Shown here piece by piece: positions 6,865 through 10,177 of a DNA stretch of 10,177 bases. The notes below the pieces were generated by a model. The model was not told where the DNA came from. It saw only the letters and a list, made by a program, of their open reading frames with translations, and ran no database searches. A program made the position numbers and the translations under genes. Within the stretch, counting starts at the first letter, position 1. Each line of letters opens with the position of its first letter. The DNA is from Pseudomonadota bacterium (lineage in GTDB: Bacteria > Pseudomonadota > Gammaproteobacteria > Halothiobacillales > Halothiobacillaceae). The DNA is taken from NCBI GenBank assembly GCA_021795795.1, contig JAJYPA010000280.1, positions 1 to 10,177 on the forward strand, written 5' to 3'.

Positions 6865-6980
6865 GGAATACGCGGGTATTGACGTGCCGAAAAATTACCC
6901 TCTAAGCGGATGATGCTCGTTCGATATTGGCAAGGTAGTAAACGGCCATCCAGGCATTAATCGGCACAGCCAGTTATCCA

Positions 6981-7007
6981 TGCACGATATTACACAAAAA
7001 TTACGCA
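6981..7007. repeat. Dispersed repeat copy C (short)
   Basis: These 27 bases match 5555-5581 with one difference, in the same orientation. The similarity ends at 7007, so the IHF site and terminator found with copies A and B are missing here. The decayed gene at 7010-7357 begins directly after it, which suggests the repeat edge marks a rearrangement point. Confidence 0.75.
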
Positions 7008-7009
7008 CG

Positions 7010-7357
7010 CGTTGTTGAAGAGGCTTTGCCGCAAGGTCTGGACAACGGACAGGAAAATGCGGTCGAGCATGCTGGCAAACGGCTCTCCGGCAGCAGTCCG
7101 CAAGTGTTCATAAATACTTCGATACCAAAACGCGGCAGACCATACATTTCCTCCAATGCTTCGCTTAAATGTTCTTTTCTGATGATACGTTCGCCAGTAA
7201 CGAAATCCAAGCCAATGGCACGAAATATCCAAAGGCTGTTTTGTCGCAGGCTAAGGCTAATTTCGGCATCGCCGGACAACACAGGAGTTGCAAGCGCTGA
7301 AATGTATTCGGCAGAAATACAATATGCAGAAGCACTTATCGCACAGGCGTTATTCAA
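7010..7357 (-). pseudogene. Possible decayed gene, frameshifted, unknown function
   Basis: This segment sits exactly between repeat copies C and B. On the minus strand one frame reads protein-like in its first two thirds (LWIFRAIGLDFVTGERII, then RKEHLSEALEEMYGLPRFGIEVF). Beyond about 7110 the more protein-like reading moves to another frame (EHLRTAAGEPFASMLDRIFL, then SVVQTLRQSLFNNA). This suggests one frameshift in an old gene lacking a clear start and stop. I recognise no family. The plus strand also has a long open frame here (7026-7433), so the coding strand is not certain. Confidence 0.3.
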
Positions 7358-7407
7358 GGTATATTACCAAAAAATTACGCGCATATTATTTAATTTATTG
7401 ATTAATA
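7358..7407. repeat. Dispersed repeat copy B with IHF consensus site
   Basis: It matches copy A (5561-5607) at 41 of 47 positions with no gaps. TAATTTATTGATT (7391-7403) is again a perfect IHF consensus on the minus strand, at the same place within the repeat as in copy A. After a stretch that differs, the resemblance returns in the terminator and in a GGGACRCYGGYGKGG-like segment (around 7484-7500, compared with 5687-5701), so the repeated unit is probably about 150 bp long. Confidence 0.8.
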
Positions 7408-7441
7408 AGTCAATTTTTTTACGGCGCTACTAAAATAGTTA

Positions 7442-7466
7442 AACTATCCATCCGGGTGGTTTTTTT
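7442..7466 (+). terminator. Rho-independent terminator behind repeat B
   Basis: AACTATCC (7442-7449) pairs with GGGTGGTT (7454-7461), with two G-T wobbles, around an ATCC loop. A run of seven T covers 7460-7466. It corresponds in position and partly in sequence to the terminator behind repeat A. No protein gene ends before it on the plus strand. From 7467 to 7589 I see no gene or signal beyond the tail of the repeat. Confidence 0.65.
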
Positions 7467-7589
7467 CATTCATGTTTCATTCACGGGACACTGGCGTGGT
7501 GCTCGCAAAAGATGATTGCGTGCGTGCCTTTGTTTGAATTTCGGATAACATCTTGTTTGGTCTATAGCAAGCGGGGGTGTGAATGATGG

Positions 7590-7760
7590 CGATAATCGTT
7601 CATAAAATATGAAAATATTCTGCAAAATATTGTGCAATCAAAAGAAAAAAACTGTAATCAAGAAAAAATTGTCATCTGAATGAAATTATAATTTAGAACA
7701 AAATCATAATAAAAACAAAAAATCATAATAAATACAAAAAATTACAATCAAAAGAAAAAA
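7590..7760. repeat. AT-rich, A-tract-rich repeats upstream of the porin
   Basis: The plus strand is dominated by runs of A. CAATCAAAAGAAAAAA occurs exactly at 7635-7650 and 7745-7760. Between them AATCATAATAAA occurs at 7702-7713 and 7721-7732, a 19-bp period. No gene fits. Such DNA is usually intrinsically curved and can bind nucleoid proteins of the H-NS/MvaT type or act as a distant UP-like element for the porin promoter. That role is inference. From 7761 to 7900 no gene is seen either; the only structure is a repeated GGCGTTGTT at 7843-7865. Confidence 0.6.
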
Positions 7761-7894
7761 CGGTTCCGTATATCCGGAGTGGATGCGTGAGCTCCTGGGG
7801 ACGGATCTCTTATATCTCTATATATCTGTTGTTATGTTTATTCGGGCGTTGTTGAGGCGTTGTTATAAAGCAACATTCCCCATGTGAATTTTTT

Positions 7895-7932
7895 GTGACA
7901 ATCACTGTTTTGGGGAACTTGCCTTTTATACT
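7895..7932 (+). promoter_or_regulatory. Likely porin promoter region
   Basis: TATACT at 7927-7932 is a good -10 hexamer. The -35 region (about 7904-7909) is weak, which suggests dependence on an activator. Just upstream, GTGA-CAA-TCAC (7895-7905) is a perfect short dyad placed where an activator or repressor could bind. With this -10 the transcript would start near 7939 and have a leader of about 68 nt before the GTG at 8007. Confidence 0.4.
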
Positions 7933-7943
7933 TCGTAGCGGAT

Positions 7944-7978
7944 TCCGGACTGGCTGAATGGCCGGGTCGGGTTTTTTT
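7944..7978 (+). terminator. Terminator-like hairpin in the porin leader (possible attenuator)
   Basis: GACTGGC (7948-7954) can pair with GCCGGGTC (7961-7968), with one bulged G and one wobble, around TGAATG. Seven T follow at 7972-7978. This hairpin plus T-run lies between the inferred promoter and the porin ribosome binding site. It could end most transcripts early and so act as an attenuator, or it could be the terminator of an upstream transcript with the porin promoter placed differently. Confidence 0.45.
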
Positions 7979-8006
7979 GTGATGTTTGATGGAAAAGGGG
8001 AAGTTC

Positions 8007-9665
8007 GTGTCTAAACACCATTTTATGCGTACCAAGCTTAGTTTGCTGGTTGCTGCTGTCGTGGCTGCCGGTGTGGCGCCTGCGGCATTTGCCGACAGCA
8101 CCAATGATCAGTTGCAGCAGATGCAGCAACAGATTCAGCAGTTGGAACAACGTTTGCAGGACCTGCAAACCCAGACGACTGAAGTCAAGAGTCAGAATCA
8201 GGACATCAGCAACAAGATTCAGTCTTACGGCACGCAGGCTGGCGCGATGCCGACCACTTACGGTAACCAGAGCGGATTCAAGATGCACGGCGTAACGGTC
8301 ACCTTCGGCGGCTTCCTCGCAGAGGAAAATGCGTTTCGCTCCAGCAGCCTGCAGGCCGACATCAACTCGCCGTTTTCGAAGATTGCGTTTAACCCCAATC
8401 CCGACGGTATTGCTTTGACCTCTGCCCAGATTCAGCAAGCGAATGCAGGGTATTACAACCAGTCCGAGTTTCGCATGACGGCACGCCAGTCCCGCTTCGC
8501 GGTGATGGCGCAAGGCAATGTGGACCCGAACACGCTGATGACCGGCTACTACGAAACGGACTGGTTGGGTGACTCTCCAACAGCCAATTCCAACGAAAGT
8601 AACTCGTATACCATGCGCGTGCGGCATCTGTATTCCGACATCGACTGGTTGGATACCGGCTGGCATCTGCTCGCCGGCCAGACCTGGACGCTGGCGACCT
8701 TGAATACGCAGGGCATCACGCCGCGTAACGAAGAAATCCCACTCACGATTGACGCACAGTACGTGCCCGGTTTCGTGTGGGCCCGTCAGGCGCAGATTCG
8801 TGTCGTGAAAGATTGGGACAAGAAATTCTGGGCGGCGGTTTCGCTTGAAAATGCGCAATCTGCAGGTGTTGGCGGCCCTATGCTTGCTGGTACGACGAAT
8901 TCATTTTCTTTACCTGCCAGCCCCGGTGGTTTGTTGACACCTAATGTTGCAGGAATGTATGGCAACTATTCAGTGAACAAATATCCCGATGTGATCGGCA
9001 AGCTGGCGGCAGAAACCGATTTCGGCCATTACGAAGTATATGGCATCTTGACCAACTTCCAGAGCACATACAGCAATGCTGCTGTCGCAGGAGCCAATCA
9101 GAGCGATTGGACGGGTGGCGTTGGCGTTGGTGCGGTGATTCCGGCCATCCCCAATACACTGGATGTCAAATTCAGTGCCTTGTACGGCGCGGGTCTGGGG
9201 CGTTATGGTACGTCCGGCCTGAATGATGCGACCTATGCATCGAACGGCGAGCTGCATCCGTTGAACAGCGCGTCTGTTCTGGGCGGTATCATCTGGCACG
9301 TCGACCCCAAGATGGATGTGTACATGGATATTGGTCAGGATAGCGTTCAGGGATCCACTTTTTCATCTGGCGGCAAAATGTACGGCTATGGAGACAATGT
9401 TGTGGCGAATCCGGGCGCATCTATGCTCGCTGCTGCATCGACGCTGCCGGACAGTCCTTATGACTTGAAAAGCGTGACGCAAGAAACCGTCGGTCTGTGG
9501 TGGGCGGTGTACAAGGGCAGTTATGGCGCCGCCAAACTGGGCCTGCAATATTCGCATACCACTGTCGATGCGTTCAATGTGGCAGCGAGTGGCGGTTACG
9601 GTGCCCTGTCACCTTCTGCTTCTGACAACATGGTCGAGACCAGCTTGCGTTTCTACCCATTCTGA
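8007..9665 (+). CDS. DcaP-like outer-membrane porin
   Basis: It is a channel-forming beta-barrel of the outer membrane for small solutes; the substrate is unknown. I place the start at GTG 8007 because AAAAGGGGAAG lies just upstream at normal spacing, whereas the in-frame TTG 7986 and ATG 7989 sit directly behind a T-run and lack a ribosome binding site. ATG 8025 is the other option. From 8007 the protein has 552 residues. A Sec signal peptide (MRTKLSLLVAAVVAAGVAPAAFA) ends at an AFA-D cleavage site. A Gln-rich coiled coil follows (LQQMQQQIQQLEQRLQDL), like the periplasmic N-terminal helix of DcaP porins. The rest alternates short aromatic strands and loops, including the conserved-looking RQSRFAVMAQG and RVRHLYSDIDW, and ends in SLRFYPF with the terminal Phe recognised by the BAM machinery. 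It is monocistronic and closed by a strong terminator. The exact porin family is less certain than the porin call. Confidence 0.85.
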   Translation: MSKHHFMRTKLSLLVAAVVAAGVAPAAFADSTNDQLQQMQQQIQQLEQRLQDLQTQTTEVKSQNQDISNKIQSYGTQAGAMPTTYGNQSGFKMHGVTVTFGGFLAEENAFRSSSLQADINSPFSKIAFNPNPDGIALTSAQIQQANAGYYNQSEFRMTARQSRFAVMAQGNVDPNTLMTGYYETDWLGDSPTANSNESNSYTMRVRHLYSDIDWLDTGWHLLAGQTWTLATLNTQGITPRNEEIPLTIDAQYVPGFVWARQAQIRVVKDWDKKFWAAVSLENAQSAGVGGPMLAGTTNSFSLPASPGGLLTPNVAGMYGNYSVNKYPDVIGKLAAETDFGHYEVYGILTNFQSTYSNAAVAGANQSDWTGGVGVGAVIPAIPNTLDVKFSALYGAGLGRYGTSGLNDATYASNGELHPLNSASVLGGIIWHVDPKMDVYMDIGQDSVQGSTFSSGGKMYGYGDNVVANPGASMLAAASTLPDSPYDLKSVTQETVGLWWAVYKGSYGAAKLGLQYSHTTVDAFNVAASGGYGALSPSASDNMVETSLRFYPF

Positions 9666-9695
9666 TTCATCGGATCGTTGCAACAACCGTTTTGG

Positions 9696-9720
9696 CCCGC
9701 GCCGTGTGCGCGGGTTTTTT
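9696..9720 (+). terminator. Rho-independent terminator of the porin gene
   Basis: CCCGCGC (9696-9702) and GCGCGGG (9708-9714) form a perfect GC stem with a CGTGT loop, followed by six T (9715-9720). It starts 31 bp after the porin stop codon. Confidence 0.93.
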
Positions 9721-9816
9721 GTGTGCGAAGCAGGTCATCAGCGTGGACAGATTCAATTTGGATGAGGACTGATCACTGGAGCCGTAATATGGCATGCTTG
9801 ATTTCATCGACGCTAA

Positions 9817-9844
9817 GCCGGTTTTCGCGCCGGGAAAACCCGGC
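9817..9844. repeat. Long inverted repeat between convergent genes
   Basis: GCCGGTTTTC (9817-9826) pairs with GAAAACCCGGC (9834-9844) with a single bulged C, leaving a 7-base loop. It lies between the porin terminator and the 3' end of the helix-turn-helix remnant. No T-run follows on either strand, so it is either a weak terminator for the minus-strand gene or a REP-like palindrome. The remainder of 9721-9873 shows nothing else. Confidence 0.6.
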
Positions 9845-9873
9845 AGCAGAACTGTTCGGAAAATGATTGAAAG

Positions 9874-10062
9874 TTACTGAATGGTTAACTGAACGTGCTT
9901 GCCTGTTCTCGCCAACATATCTACCAATGCATCAATGGTGAATTTAATGACCTTCTTGTTGATGACATCAGACACTCGCGGGCGTGTTACGCCAAGAGTT
10001 TCAGCGGCTTCGGCTTGCTTGAGACGCTTCATTTCAATCTATTCTGCAATTTCAGTCATTAA
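9874..10062 (-). pseudogene. HigA/XRE-type helix-turn-helix antitoxin remnant, interrupted by IS5-type element
   Basis: Reading on the minus strand from the IS junction gives LMTEIAE, an in-frame TAG (10039-10041), then IEMKRLKQAEAAETLGV, TRPRVSDVINKKVIKFTI and DALVDMLARTGKHVQLTI, ending in TAA at 9874-9876. The LKQAEAAETLGVTRPRVSDV stretch is a helix-turn-helix of the XRE type typical of HigA/NadS-like antitoxins, and the C-terminal part fits the same family. Full members are about 90-100 residues. Here the first 25-30 residues are missing because the IS begins at 10063, and the amber codon further breaks the frame. An internal ATG at 10032 could give 52 residues, but no ribosome binding site precedes it. 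No toxin gene is visible; it would lie beyond the IS, outside the window. Confidence 0.8.
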
Positions 10063-10177
10063 GGAAGCACTGATTTATTCCACCGAACCCACCTAAACTG
10101 GAGCGATTTCTGGTAAAATCTTGTTGTTCTGTTCACGGGTAGGATGATGATGCAAAAGAGTTTTTCTGAACTGGAAT
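10063..10177 (+). mobile_element. Left end of an IS5-type insertion sequence (runs off the window)
   Basis: The element appears to start at 10063 with GGAAGCACTGATTTATTC, similar in form to IS5-group left ends, which begin with GGAAG. TTAA (10059-10062) lies directly before it and fits the YTAR target preferred by IS5. About 85 bp in, a transposase-like reading frame begins. TGGTAAAAT (10111-10119) is an extended -10 box that would drive it. The right end and the second target copy lie outside the window. The family call rests on the end sequence, the target and nine residues of the protein. Confidence 0.65.
10150..10177 (+). CDS. IS5-type transposase, first codons only (partial)
   Basis: Three consecutive ATG codons (10144, 10147, 10150) open a frame that reads MQKSFSELE before the window ends. 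This resembles the N-terminus of IS5-family DDE transposases, which often start with a short Met-rich stretch and a (F/S)-(S/A)-(D/E)-(L/A)-E-Y pattern. AGG at 10141-10143 touches the first ATG and is 6 bp from the third, so 10150 is the best-spaced start. The catalytic residues are not in the window. Confidence 0.55.

Noticed and set aside
7026..7433. 135-codon plus-strand open frame between repeats C and B
   Set aside because: It runs through repeat B and has no ribosome binding site. I kept the segment only as a possible decayed minus-strand gene, with low confidence.
7635..7760. Repeated AT-rich units as a CRISPR array
   Set aside because: The repeats are too short and irregular, with no constant spacer size and no cas gene nearby.
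7926..8858. 310-codon open frame on the minus strand
   Set aside because: It lies antisense to the porin gene, which has a signal peptide, coiled coil and correct C-terminus; the minus frame is Arg/His-rich and shows no domain.
1..10177. tRNA and rRNA genes
   Set aside because: Both strands were scanned by eye for T-loop (GTTCRA) signals and rRNA-like sequence; isolated GTTCGA-like strings lie inside coding regions and no cloverleaf was seen.

Overview
The window looks like an accessory region of a Gram-negative proteobacterium, most likely beta- or gammaproteobacterial. The reasons are a porin that ends in the outer-membrane C-terminal Phe and carries a Sec signal peptide, a proteobacterial-type UppP, perfect IHF consensus sites and an IS5-type element. 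The genus cannot be read from the sequence.

Left part (1-4800): a tight minus-strand operon, transcribed from about 4765 down to 422. Its order is a DNA cytosine-5 methyltransferase (3583-4674), then a GHKL/MORC-MutL-like ATPase (1597-3576), then a protein of unknown function with Rossmann-like features (422-1600). The spacings are 6 bp and a 4-bp ATGA overlap, so the three genes are very probably co-expressed. A C5 methyltransferase joined to a GHKL ATPase recalls the predicted restriction-modification-like systems linked to the ancestry of eukaryotic MORC proteins. No nuclease is recognisable, so the effector, if there is one, must lie in an unfamiliar domain of the second or third protein. 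This is the most interesting part of the window. Its 3' flank (1-421) holds a 20-bp direct repeat, two hairpins and no gene.

Middle (4800-7980): gene-poor and scarred. It contains a start-less open frame behind a perfect extended -10, a DinB-family gene cut after about 18 codons (5841-5933), an intact undecaprenyl-diphosphatase gene (uppP, 5972-6817, minus) with its own promoter, a decayed frameshifted gene (about 7010-7357, minus), and three copies of a dispersed repeat. Two of these copies keep a perfect IHF consensus and are each followed by a rho-independent terminator. An AT-rich, A-tract-rich stretch with internal repeats (7590-7760) lies upstream of the porin.

Right part (7927-10177): a plus-strand DcaP-like porin gene (8007-9665) with a TATACT -10 box, a terminator-like hairpin between promoter and ribosome binding site, and a strong terminator behind it. 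After it comes a remnant of a HigA/XRE-type helix-turn-helix antitoxin gene on the minus strand. It carries an internal amber codon and is cut at TTAA by an IS5-type insertion sequence whose left end and first transposase codons close the window.
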